A DNA stretch of 64,000 nucleotides from positions 4,937,789 to 5,001,788 of the forward strand of contig CM035356.1 of the NCBI GenBank assembly GCA_020137815.1. The letters are read 5' to 3'. Within the stretch, counting starts at the first letter, position 1. Every line of letters begins with the position of its first letter. Origin of the DNA: Hormiphora californensis. Its lineage: Eukaryota; Ctenophora; Tentaculata; Cydippida; Pleurobrachiidae. Shown piece after piece: positions 41,068 through 51,675 of the stretch. The notes below the pieces were generated by a model that saw nothing but the letters and a program-made list of their open reading frames with translations, was not told the DNA's origin and did not search any database. The translations under genes and the position numbers were made by a program.

Positions 41068-41761
41068 TATTTATACATTAAACTGGTGTTCTTTACTCGT
41101 ATACCCCTCCTTTGTTATAATGACCCTTTTCTTACCTCAAAACCTTTGATGAAATCCAAACAATTATCCTAGCTATGAAATATCTGCCATGGGAGATAGT
41201 GAGTTTATGATAGAAACACCTAAACACACCTAAAAACACATAAAACAGCTATAAACCGACTAAAAACATCTAAAACGCGATTTTTGTTAATTTTGTTAAT
41301 TTTGTTAATTTTGTTAATGTTTCACCAAGGGTCGTTTGTTAATTAACAAAACATTAACAAAATTAACATGACGACCCCCCCATATATCCCTCATAGAGTA
41401 AAAGGGTAAAGTTACCATGTTCCTTTCTTACTGTTGTTTTTTATCGAAATTTTTATTTCCATTAAAAATAACAGGGGGTTGAAATAATACTTTCTATCCC
41501 CTGTTGTTTGCAGTGCTTACTTCCAAAACATGGCTTGACCAAATACTTGGCTCCGCGCGAAAAAGAGGGCGCGACGTGCCCAAACCAAATACCAATGTCC
41601 CTAATCAACCCAGCACTAACTCCCTTTCCCTATCGCACACTATCTTTCTCTCTCTTTCTTACCCAATCATCTTATTGTTGCCCTCATTTTACCATTTCTC
41701 CTCCCTGTATTTCCTTGACACAAATCTAACCTAAACCCTTGTTCCCAAATAGAGAGTCACC

Positions 41762-43381
41762 ATGGTGTTACAGACCTGCACAGTACCCATGAACTTTGGC
41801 AGGCACTACCTGGAGTTGAGGGGACTTAACGATCTACAGCTCATCTGCAGTGGAGGTGAAGTTGTCCGAACCAGTTCATTTCCCCTCGCTATGAACAGCT
41901 TGGTGGTGTCAGAGTTGGTGGGGGAACTTCAAATGAAGGAACTCGACGTGGAAGAGTTTTCCCATTCTTCCGTCCAATGTTTTGTTGAAGCTTGTTACAC
42001 GGGATCTGTTATTCTCACCAGGAAAAATTTTCGGGAGGTTAACAAACTTAGTGCAGTGTTCAAAGTTCAGTGGATGATAGACGAGTGTCTAAAATTCTAC
42101 ACCGACCTCTGCTCGGAGCTGACAACAGGATCTCTAGAGGCGACATGGTTCCTATTTCAGGAAGCTGGGTACATCCTCAAGGAGAGGAACAACAAAGACC
42201 TACAGCTTGCTCTGAATACCAGTCTGGGAGAATTGTCTGACCTCCGATTGGCGCTGGTGAAAGATTTCACTTCCCGTGATCCCAACAAACAGGAGTTTGT
42301 GTATACAGATCTGTGTATTTCCCTGGCTGGAGGAGAGGAAGTGATAGTTCTTTACGAGTGGCTGATTGGGAATATTGAAGGTAAGCCCCCTCCTGTGAAG
42401 CTTAGTGGTGTTGAGAAACGGTTACTGACGTCCGAAACACTGGCCCTTTGTTCCCAAGGGGCTCCTGAATTGTACCAGAAGTTGGTTACAACACTGCAAC
42501 ATTCTCTGTCAAACGATGATCTTGGAGCCTTGTTTTCGAAATTCTTTTTGACTCTGGTTCAAATGATACCAGCTGCAACCCAATCCTCCAGTAGCTTCCA
42601 GGGAAGTCCTCATCATGTTATATACCCAATTGAAATACCAGCCTTCGGAGAGTGTACAACATTTCTTGATGCTGCTAAAATAATTGACGGAGAACCGAGA
42701 ATTATCTCCGGGTTCCAGTTTATATGTTCTCTACACTATTGTAATGCCATGTATGACGTGCATGATGTGACATCTTCACCGGATGTTGTTGATGTGATAA
42801 CAGCAGCACTGGAGAAGAGACGTTACAATACTACCCATGGACTATTTGGAGCTAAATGTGCCGCTTATGGCTTTTCAGGTAGCTTTTCCTAAAATATATG
42901 AGGTTGTGGAACAGTACATGGAAGGGAATTAAGTACAGGGAGGGGCATGAGTTAGATAGCTGTGTGGTATACAATGGAAGGCTAGAAACCCCTTTGGAGC
43001 ATTCTACAAAACGTGTTTTTTGACCTCCATGCTGGACCTAGTTACTGTGCAGAAAATCCACGAGGATCGGGTAAAAGATGTAAGGTGGGATTTAAGGTGT
43101 CACTTGTGGTGAAGGATACACTTTCCTGGCCAGTTGTTACTCTCGAGTTGGTGACAGATCAAGTAACTTTGGGACTTGAAACAAACGTTCATTTTCACCA
43201 AGACCCTGAACTCCTACAGAACACGTTTGCAATGGGTTCCAGTGGTGACGAATGTTGGGTCCCTTTCATCTTGTGTAGTGATCTGAACACCTCTACTGCT
43301 TCACTTCGTGTACTCTTTGGAAAGTGTAATCAGAACAATATGGGAGTAGAAATCTTTTGGCCTCGACAGAGACTTGCTTGA
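41762..43381 (+). pseudogene. BTB/POZ-domain protein, tandem copy 5, degenerate C-terminus
   Basis: The first 376 codons are open and share the BTB and BACK-like parts. The segment around LAGGEEVIVLYEWLIGNIEG differs from all other copies. After RRYNTTHGLFGAKCAAYGFS the frame is lost (stop at 42890). Sequence homologous to the rest continues in other frames; the last part is open again at 43013-43381 (FFDLHAGPSYCAENPRGSGK onward). At least two indels are needed to explain this. A truncated product with BTB plus part of the C-terminal domain could still be expressed, since the upstream acceptor and ATG are conserved. Confidence 0.75.
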
Positions 43382-44030
43382 CTTTACTACTTCTTAGATC
43401 TACTATACTAATTCTATTGGCACCACCGGCCGGTAGTGTTGAAGATCTAGTTATCTGCAATTTGCGGCGAGTTCGTAGTGTTCAGGAACCGACTGAATCA
43501 GGAAATACTGGTCCCTGATTGGCTGATAACCAGTCACGTGACCTAAATAACGAGTTCTGATTGGTTGTTTACTTGTTTCGGTCGGTTCCTGGTAGTGTCC
43601 AATGGTTATTTTACTGCGTCTACATCGCCAATTGGCGATATGCCGCCAAATTTCGCCAAAATTTGGCAATTGGCGAATGACCTCTTTCGCCGATTTGGCG
43701 CCAAAAATTGCGTATAATTAAGTTATCTCCAATGCTACCTTGGCCCCGCACAAATATTTCCCTGAGACCTGCAGTATTCGACAGTGTTCCTATGCAATGT
43801 GTTATGTAATGTGTTATGTAACATGACTTTCAAGTGCTCATAATTGCCCCTTTAGTAACTCTTTCAAGATCTATTGCATGTTTTTAATACCCCACATGTA
43901 TAACACATAATAGGACCTTTTTAGAAGAACAAATTATATGATCAGAACGTGAAAACACTGTTTTGCTACTAAAACACAAGGTTTATTTCTATTCTGAAAT
44001 TTTAATACACCCTCCTTGTCCCTCATCCTC
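43382..44030. other. Intergenic region with a short GGCGCC-type patch
   Basis: At 43622-43711 there are CGCCAATTGGCGA, CGCCAAATTTCGCC and TTTGGCGCCAAAAAT, a short patch in the style of the giant element at 48280. The inverted GTTCAGGAACCGAC / GTCGGTTCCTGG lies at 43481-43595. The 100 bp before 44031 would hold the snRNA promoter; I could not identify a PSE with confidence. Confidence 0.5.
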
Positions 44031-44193
44031 ATACTTACCTGACGCCGGGGATCTGGCCGATCTTTCAGGGTCAACCCCCGAGTGGAGTCGTACCATTGCA
44101 CACCGGTACGATGAAGCTTGCAGTTGTGACAAATGTTCATAGTCTGGGCGTGTAATTTGTGGTAGCGGGTGCTGCGGAAACGCGGCACCTCCT
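44031..44193 (+). ncRNA. U1: U1 spliceosomal snRNA
   Basis: It starts ATACTTACCTG, the invariant 5' end that pairs with 5' splice sites. Stem-loop II is TCGTACC-ATTGCACACC-GGTACGA, carrying the U1A-binding ATTGCAC at 44095-44101. Stem-loop III has a CAAATG loop. The Sm site AATTTGTGG is at 44154-44162. The 3' stem-loop IV is GGTGCTGCG-GAAA-CGCGGCACC. Length about 163 nt is normal for U1. The odd point is stem-loop I, where the loop reads GATCTTTCAG instead of the usual GAUCAYGAAG bound by U1-70K. This may be a variant or an inactive copy. No clear 3' box is seen. Confidence 0.9.
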
Positions 44194-44330
44194 AATTAAT
44201 CTAATAATAATATAATAAATTAGGAAGCTGGTGTCTCATGCTAAGATTTCTCTCACCTGATACGCTCTCTCGACTGACCAATATCTCATGACCAACATGA
44301 TCGTTCTAACCCTTCTTTACATTTCCCCAG

Positions 44331-44431
44331 AAATAGGGTCGAGCAAGGCACGTTTAGGCATGTCAAACCTCTCCAGAGGCAGTGTTGTCGTCCGGGATGA
44401 TGTTAGATGGAAAGGAATTGGACGTGAGTGT
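44331..44431 (+). CDS. Possible exon of unknown gene
   Basis: It follows a TTTCCCCAG acceptor and reads IGSSKARLGMSNLSRGSVVV RDDVRWKGIG without a stop. Two donor options lie at its end (GTGAGT at 44424 and GTAAGT at 44432). It could be an upstream exon of the zinc-finger gene at 45662, but the phase (1) does not fit the exon start there. I recognise no domain. Confidence 0.3.
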
Positions 44432-44639
44432 AAGTTGATGTTAGTCACCACTGAACAGCTCTCTTTGGTCTCATTATCACCAGTATTATTATATGGCATC
44501 TATCTATCTGTATTTCTCGCTCTACATCTCTTTCTCACTCTACATTCTCTCTGTTTCTCTATCTCCCTATATCTCACTCCCTATCTCTCTTTCTCCCGCT
44601 AAAAGAAGGTAATAGAAGGTGAACTCTGTCTCTCTTCCT

Positions 44640-45087
44640 ATGTTTCTCTCTCTCTCTCTCTCTCTCTCCCTCTCTCTCTCCCCCTCTCTCTCTCTCACCC
44701 TCTCTCACCATATATCTCTCTTATCGTTCACTCCCTCGACCTAGCCTCATGATTGGGCGTCGGGTAAAAGAAATATGAAGGGAGAGAGAGATGGAGAGAC
44801 AAGGAGAGAGATATAGAGCGAGACAGAAAGAGAAAGAGTGAGAGACAGAGCGAGATATATAGAGAGATAGGGAGGGGAAAAGAGGAGAGAGAGCGAGTGA
44901 ACGAGAGAGAGATATATAGAGGGGAGAGATAGGGAGGGAAGAGAGAGAGAAGGGAGATAGAGCTATAGATCTCGATACTCTAGAGAGAGCAGAGAGATCT
45001 CTCGCTTCTCTCTATCACTCTCTCTCTCTTCTTTCCTCGCTCGCTCTCTCTCTTGCCGTCTCTCTCTCGCTCTCTCTACTCTCTCCT

Positions 45088-45123
<36 letters not shown>

Positions 45124-45129
45124 CCTATT

Positions 45130-45204
<75 letters not shown>

Positions 45205-45215
45205 TCTCTCCTCTC
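44640..45215. repeat. (CT)n and (GA)n microsatellite field
   Basis: CT-rich runs at 44640-44720, GA-rich at 44780-44965, then CT-rich again at 44990-45215 with a near-pure (CT)n at 45135-45200. Opposite-sense blocks could fold on each other. No gene is here. Confidence 0.9.
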
Positions 45216-45661
45216 GCTCCTGTTGTGTCATTCGCGTTGAGTTCCGAGTTTCGGACCCAGATAAGAGATAAGAGGTGTCTTATCATGTCTTCCTTATAAT
45301 ATTTGTTTATCGTTGTCCGTCCTTTCGTTTCTTCTTCCCCCAACACCGCCAGTTCAAATCTTTGTTTATTTAATTTTAATTTGCTTCCTTAAAATTAAGT
45401 TTTCTTATCTTTTTAAGTTTAATCTGTATGCTTTGTAATTTCAACTTCTACCCTCGCTCTTTACCAGTTTACAGTTCTGTCTGTATCTCTTGAATTGCGG
45501 TAGTATGTAGCCATAGTAACCAATTATTATACTCATCTCCTTACATCACCGCGTGCAATATCTCTTTTTAAACTCCACCATCTTCCCATCTCTCTTTCTT
45601 TCCTTCTCTCTGTCATCACGGCTAAATATTGACGTCTTTTTATTTATTGGACCACCCATAG

Positions 45662-47964
45662 TTTGTCCACATTCCTGAACAATCGTCCTCTGACACCCCG
45701 ATCTCTCTCAGGAGGGATATTAACCCAGAAATGTCCTATAACACCCCGATCTCTCTCAGGAGGGATATTGACCCAGAAATGTCCTATAACACCCCGATCT
45801 CTCTCAGGAGGGATATTGATCCTGAAATGTCAGAAATGGATGATATCTTAAGCGGAGTATATGATCTCCTAATGAAGGCCTACCCTACTGAAGGTAATAT
45901 AACACACATACCGAGAGGCAAACACACTGACAGTGTCCACTGCAAAAGTCGGCCGGGTTTTCTCAACAAATGAAAGTCCGTCTGTTTGTCATGGAAGTGG
46001 AAACACATCCATCCCAATGAAATGGACGTAACGCGCGACGTCCTTGAGTGTGATTGGAGTTGAAGTTGCGCGCAGCCTTGTCACGTGACTTACTGGAACA
46101 TATTCCCCAAAACAGCAACTTTTCTCTCTTGGCCACCTGGAGGACAACAATTCAGTTCCTATTTCTTATATCCACAACATCCCTTCCAGCAGGTACATCT
46201 GGAGGTATTGGTGCTCAATCATGTCTCGTTGATTCCATGTTAACGAGTTCTCAACTGATTCGACTCCGACTGAAGGCCCCTGGTCTTCTGATCATGCCCC
46301 CGGAGACTTCCATAAAAAAGGAAGAGTTGTCGGATGATGGACTCATTCATGGAGGGGCCAAGAGGGCAAGGATAGAAAATAGGTAACTCTTGATTGTGCC
46401 ATTGAGACTTGATAACCATCCCACAAGATACTTGTTCGACCCTGTGTCACCACGCACGGGAAACTCTTTGATGTAAAGGAGGGTTAGAAAATAACATACA
46501 AGGGTTACTGTCATTGCAAGTGCCCCACGTCCTATCTAATAATACTAATTCCTCCCCTTTTCTCTCAGACTACCCTCACCAGAGGAATTGATTGTGGTTG
46601 AGCCTGCAACTATCCTTCCAAAGACGCCAGTACAACACCCAGGGAACACTGTGCCTCCCAATGTTGTGGCCGTGAATGTTCACAATGAAATACCACATAT
46701 CCACCACCTTATGGAACCACTCACACCCCTGGTAGGTCGCCTGAAACTGTGGCCGCGGTGCTGGATAACCAACAAGAAGTCAATCTCCCCCTAAAATATC
46801 GATTTGATTGTTTTACAATACATACTACCAAGCTGGGTATTTTGCCGATTTAACCGTTATATCCTTAATCGGGTTATGATGAGGTTATGATTAAAGATAT
46901 AAAATCCAAGCTATACCTACACGATTGCAATATCCTCCCTTGTTCCAGGAAGAATACCGGAGAAGAATTCAGTTCCGAAGGTGTGGGGAGTGCGCTGCGA
47001 TTCTACCAACTAACGGACACCTTGCAACTCACCTGAAATCGGACCACCCTGCTCTGAAAATGTGGAAGTGCATGGCCCATACTACATGCCCACTGGTTAG
47101 TGCCGGGAAGAGAGAGAATGCTCATGAGACTTACTAAATGATGATTCATAATGTTCCTTCAGTTGACACAAGAATTACAAAATAATCACTCATAATTCAG
47201 GTGTTTACTAAATAATGACTCATAATTCAGGTGTTTACTAAATGATGACATAATTCAGGTGTTAATTCAGGTGTTTACTAAATGATGACTCAATATTCAG
47301 GTGTTTACTGACATGAGGATAATGAAAGCTCACGTGTACGAGATGCATATAAAGGAATGTCCCCTGTGTAAATGTCCCTTTGAAGAGACCTCATTAGCAC
47401 GACATATCATCACCACACATGCTGCTCTAACCACCTGCCCCTTCTGTTCGGCTCAGGTTTGTGTTAGACTAGAATGTTTAGACTCTCTAAATCAAAATTA
47501 GGATATTCAGATTCTTTGAGTTATCTTTCTTTCTCTCTTTTTCCCTTTCTATCACTCTTTATCTCCCCCTCTCTCTCTCCCTCTCTCTCCCCCTCCTCTC
47601 TCATTCTCTCCCTCCCTCTCCCTCCCTCTCCCTTTCTATCACTCTTTATCTCTCTCTCTCCCACTCTCTCTCTCTCTCTCTCTCCAGTCTTCCTCCTTCT
47701 CTCTCTCTCCCTCCCTCCCTCTCTCTCCCCCTCATCTCTCATTCCCTCCCTCCTCTCTCTTTGCAGTACCACGACCAGCACGATCTAATGGTCCACGTCA
47801 AAACTGCCCACGAAGTATCAACGAGACGGAAACAAGGTGGTAAACCGGACAAACAGACAGTGCCAACATTTCCTGTGGCTGTAGCAGGAAATGTAGCGGG
47901 ACCCCGTGTTAGGACCAATACGGAGTCTACCATCAGTGTCAAAAGTGAAACTACCTCCCCGTGA
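45662..47964 (+). CDS. C2H2 zinc-finger protein, multi-exon
   Basis: Predicted exons: 45662-45893, 46193-46382, 46569-46731, 46949-47095, 47301-47456 and 47767-47944 or -47964; phases agree. The N-terminal part has a 16-residue tandem repeat, then DDILSGVYDLLMKAYP. Exon 2 has an acidic/basic stretch (IKKEELSDDGLIHGGAKRAR) that could hold a nuclear localisation and sumoylation-type signal. Fingers follow: CGECAAILPTNGHLATH(4)H, CMAHTTCPLV...HVYEMH, CPLCKCPF...HIITTH and CPFCSAQYHDQ...HVKTAH, two of them split by introns. It is probably a nuclear nucleic-acid-binding protein. If the last exon reads through, it ends TISVKSETTSP at 47964; a donor GTGAAA at 47945 would instead join it to 48117. 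The 5' end is not found. Exon 2 has a tandem CAGCAG acceptor. Confidence 0.72.
45690..45833 (+). repeat. In-frame 48-bp coding tandem repeat, three units
   Basis: Each unit encodes TPISLRRDIDPEMSYN (first copy DINPEM, last copy ends EMSEM). The unit contains CTCTCTCAGGAGG, which looks like a 3' splice site, so the repeat may have started at an acceptor and become exonic (inference). Confidence 0.85.
47191..47306. repeat. Acceptor-side tandem repeat in the zinc-finger gene
   Basis: ATTCAG followed by GTGTTTACT recurs at 47195, 47225, about 47265 and 47295, the last being the true intron end and exon start (exon from 47301, GTGTTTACTGACATG). Units are about 30 bp. Each decoy is a copy of the 3' splice site with the first 9-10 exon bases. 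Confidence 0.85.
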
Positions 47965-48023
47965 TAGCAACTGGCCCGGGCGGGTGAAACTACCTCCCCG
48001 TGATAGCAACTGACCCGGGCGGG
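47945..48023. repeat. 39-bp duplication spanning the last codons of the zinc-finger ORF
   Basis: GTGAAACTACCTCCCCGTGA with TAGCAACTGRCCCGGGCGG occurs twice in tandem. The duplication starts exactly at the candidate donor GTGAAA, directly after TCAAAA. A second small duplication follows (TGTCAGGCCAATGCTCTGA at 48049 and 48097), around a candidate acceptor. Confidence 0.75.
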
Positions 48024-48116
48024 TGGAAATCATTGATATGCATTATGCTGTCAGGCCAATGCTCTGACCACAGTTCTCGGGCGCTCCGAGAATGGGTCAG
48101 GCCAATGCTCTGACAG

Positions 48117-48300
48117 TTGATATGGCATTGTGGTACCTTCTCTCGGCTCCCTGTGTAGCACGGAACAAGCTGTCAAGTCCCCTTGGAATGAACATTGAAC
48201 AATTAGTGCAACGCGACATTTGGAGCGACATGAAAGAATTACCATATATGAAAACTCTATTACGTCATCCCGAACTTTTGGTAGTATGGTAGTTAAGGTC
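48117..48300 (+). pseudogene. Candidate final exon, split by the giant foldback element
   Basis: After CTCTGACAG the sequence reads DMALWYLLSAPCVARNKLSS and continues to LLRHPEL at 48279, open and protein-like. It then runs into the transposon end and stops after LLVVW. On the far side of the element, after one copy of the target duplication, the same frame is open for another 20 or so codons to a TAA at 55157. Phase fits a join from the donor at 47945. No domain is recognised, so coding status is inferred from openness, composition and phase. Confidence 0.45.
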
Positions 48301-49679
48301 GTGCGCACTTTTTGGCGCCATTTGGCGCCAAATTGGCGCCATTTTGGCGCCACGTGGCGCCACGTGGCGATATTTTAGCGCCAAATGGCGCCAAAATTTG
48401 GCGACTGCGCACAACCGCCAATTTGGCGCCAAAATGGCGCCAAGTTGGCGATTTTTTGGCGCCAAATGGCGCCACGTGGCGCCAAGTGGCGCCACGTGGC
48501 GATTGTAAATCGCCAAGTGTTGGCGGTATTTGGCGGTACCGCCACGTGGCGATGCGAATTTGTCTGAATAAACTGTGTCCATCGCCAAGTGGCGCCAAAT
48601 TGGCGCCAAATTGGCGATAGTACCTAAAATTCCAAATATTCATAACGTCCATCAGAGGAATTCCTATCGCCAAGTGGCGCCAAATGGCGCCAAGTGGCGC
48701 CAATTTGGCGCTAAATTGGCGATTAGATACAAATCGCCAACTTAGCGCCAAATTGGCGCTGCTTGGCGATTGCCGCCAACTTAGCGCCAATTTGGCGCCA
48801 AATGGCGCTGCTTGGCGCCAATTTGGCGATTGGACACAAATCGCCAACTTAGCGCTGCTTGGCGATTGCCGCCAACTTAGCGCCAAAATGGCGATTGGCG
48901 CCAAATTAGCGCCAATTTGGCGCCAAATGGCGCTGCTTGGCGCCAATTTAGCGCCAAGTTGGCGATTGGATAAAAATCGCCAACTAAGCGCCAAATTGGC
49001 GCCAAAATGGCGATTGGCGCCAAATTAGCGCCAATTTGGCGATTGGATACAAATCGCCAACTTAGCGCCAAATTGGCGCCAATTTGGCGATTGGCGCCAA
49101 TTTAGCGCCAATTTGGCGCCAAATGGCGCTACTTGGCGCCAATTTAGCGCCAAATTGGCGATTGGATACAAATCGCCAACTTAGCGCTAAATTGGCGATT
49201 TGTATCCAATCGCCAATTTGGCGCTAAATTGGGTAAAAGGGTCATGACCCTAAGTGACCAATTTTTGGCGCCAATTTTCGATTTTTTGGCGCCAAAAACC
49301 ATTATTGGCGCCAAATATTATCGCCAATAAAAAATACCGGCGCCAAAACGCGATTTGGCGCCGGTTTTTTTGGCGCCAAAGCTCTTTTTGGCGCCGGCTT
49401 TTGGCGGTTCACTTGGGTGAACCTTAAAAAATTGGCGCCAATTCTGAAATTGGCGCCACCCATCCTTGACCCTAAGTTTTGGCGCCAACTCTGGCGAAAG
49501 TTGGCGCCAACTGTTGGCGCCAATTTGTTGAATATTTAGGGTCATAGGATGGAAAATTGGTGCCAATCATTAGCGCCAACTTTAAAATTTCGACTAAGTA
49601 ACCCTTGAGCGCTAGTTGTTAGCGCCACTTTTTGGCGCCAATTTATTAGCGCCAATTATTGGCGCCAAAAAAACAAAAC

Positions 49680-50145
49680 ATTCAGTTTCTGTCTGGCGCC
49701 GTGACCCCATCTGAGCGCACTGTCAGGATCTGTCAGAGCTGTCTGGCGCCGCCAGACAGCTCAGTTTGCAGATGCTGGCATTTGTGCGGATAACTTTCAT
49801 TACCAGTGGTACTATCACAATGTCTGACCCCGAAACTCGTCACACGCATCTTTCCAGTTATAACTGGGCCCTTCAAACGTGGAGGAATGCCATTTAACAT
49901 TAGGTACTGGCTGTAATTTAGGTACATTATTGAAAATTAAGATACGGAGTGTCAAGTAACAGATCTTAGGGACAAGAAAGCCTGTTGGTTGGACCCTGCA
50001 TCTTAGACGTTAGTCGAACCCCGTTGGCTGTACCTCCGTTGATCTTAATCTCTATCTTTCTCTCTGTCCCTCTCTCTTGTCTCTATTTTTCTCTTCCCTC
50101 TCTCTACTCTCTCTCTATCTCTCTCTCTCTCTCTCCTCTATCTCT

Positions 50146-50209
<64 letters not shown>

Positions 50210-50660
50210 CCCCTTTCTCTCAGCTCTCTCTCTTTCTCTCTCTCTCACTCCATCTCTTCATCATGTCGGGCTGAAGAATATAAGGTTGGTAGAGTGGTAG
50301 GATGGTGATAAGGATTGAGGAAGAGGTTCCCTTCAAATATATTGAATCAGGTGTTAAAGATTCGTAGAACTGGAGCTGTATTGGGGTACGTATACGTACG
50401 TGCGTACGTACCTATAGGTAGGAAAGCTTTGGCAATCATGGGAACCCCAGTTGTAGATGGCAGGAACACCCGAACACATAACACGCATCCAACAACATGC
50501 ACGTGCAGTATTCACGCATTTGACCTTGCCTACCCGCCATAACAACCACTTGATTCGCACGGGCAAAAGTGGTAATTGTTGCACGCTAGTGTTGCACGCT
50601 TATAGGTTACTCCATCATCATCACCACTCCAAGCATTTCTACGGACGGCAAATTACAAAC
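49680..50660. other. Unique segment inside the left arm of the giant element
   Basis: Almost free of GGCGCC, with a (CT)n stretch at 50055-50255 and otherwise ordinary sequence. Its inverse copy is at about 53200-54185. On the minus strand, 49733-49927 is open (SQYLMLNGIPPRLKGPVITG, then GVRHCDSTTGNESYPHKCQH). It may be captured host sequence; I recognise no gene. Confidence 0.55.
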
Positions 50661-51675
50661 TTTATGTGGCGCCATAAATTGGCGCCATAAATTGGCGCCA
50701 ATTTACATCATTTTGGGCCAATATTTTGTTACGAAAGGGCCACAGGATGAATAATTGGCGCCAAATATTGGCGCTATATATTGGCGCCAACGAGTTTCTG
50801 GCACCAATTTTATTACAAAAGTGAATAATTGGCGCCAAAAACTTAGGGTCAAGGATGGGTGGCGCCAATTTCAGAATTGGCGCCAATTTTTTAAGGTTCA
50901 CCCAAGTGAACCGCCAAAAGCCGGCGCCAAAAAGAGCTTTGGCGCCAAAAAAACCGGCGCCAAATCGCGTTTTGGCGCCGGTATTTTTTATTGGCGATAA
51001 TATTTGGCGCCAATAATGGTTTTTGGCGCCAAAAAATCGAAAATTGGCGCCAAAAATTGGTCACTTAGGGTCATGACCCTTTTACCCAAATTGGCGCTAA
51101 ATTGGCGCCAATCGCCAAATTGGCGCCAATTTGGCGCTAAGTTGGCGATTTGTATCCAATCGCCAAGTTGGCGCTAAATTGGCGCCAAATTGGCGCTTAT
51201 CGCCAAGCAGCGCCAATTTGGCGCCAAGATTGCGCCAAATAGGTGGTTAATTTCCGCTTCTGAACGTTCCCACTCGCCAAGTGGCGCCAATTTGGCGCCA
51301 ATTTGGGGTAGTCCCGCCATGGCGGTAGTCAATCGCCACATGGCGGTTGCAATCGCCATGTGGCGGTCGGGAGTGGCGCCATACCACGGAAGTGGCGCCA
51401 TACATGCTCTGGCGGTACTTAGATGGCGGTGGAGTTTGGCGCCAGTTGTTGAATTTGGCGCTAACTTGTGGCGCCAACAAAAAAACCGATTTCTAGAGTG
51501 GCGCCACACCACTGGAGTGGCGCCACATAAAAAAGTGGCGCCACTCAAAATATTTTGTAACGCCAACATATGGCACTGTTTGACTACCGCCACCGCCATC
51601 CTTATTGGCGCTAACGTATACTGGATGGCGCCAACATTTATGTGGCGCCACTCATGTATGGCGCCATAAATGTGG

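Larger units (their letters stand above)
38294..41381. mobile_element. Composite foldback element, 3.1 kb, with 8-bp target duplication ATATATCC
   Basis: Both ends carry GGGGGGGTCGTCATGTTAAT in inverted orientation. ATATATCC lies at 38286-38293 and again at 41382-41389. Removing the element restores the spacer wording found beside the other BTB copies (TTTCATATATCCCTCATAGAG-like). Subterminal regions are GTTAAC/GTTAAT repeats on both sides. Inside are two further foldbacks (38419-39722 and 39925-41067) and a left end of the pogo-like MITE at 39798. No transposase is present. An 8-bp duplication is typical of hAT-type transposition (inference). Confidence 0.8.

Noticed and set aside
46054-46192. 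Upstream extension of the zinc-finger exon 2 frame (MELKLRAALSR...)
   Set aside because: A polypyrimidine tract and CAG acceptor end at 46192, and phase from exon 1 fits a start at 46193, so this part is intron.
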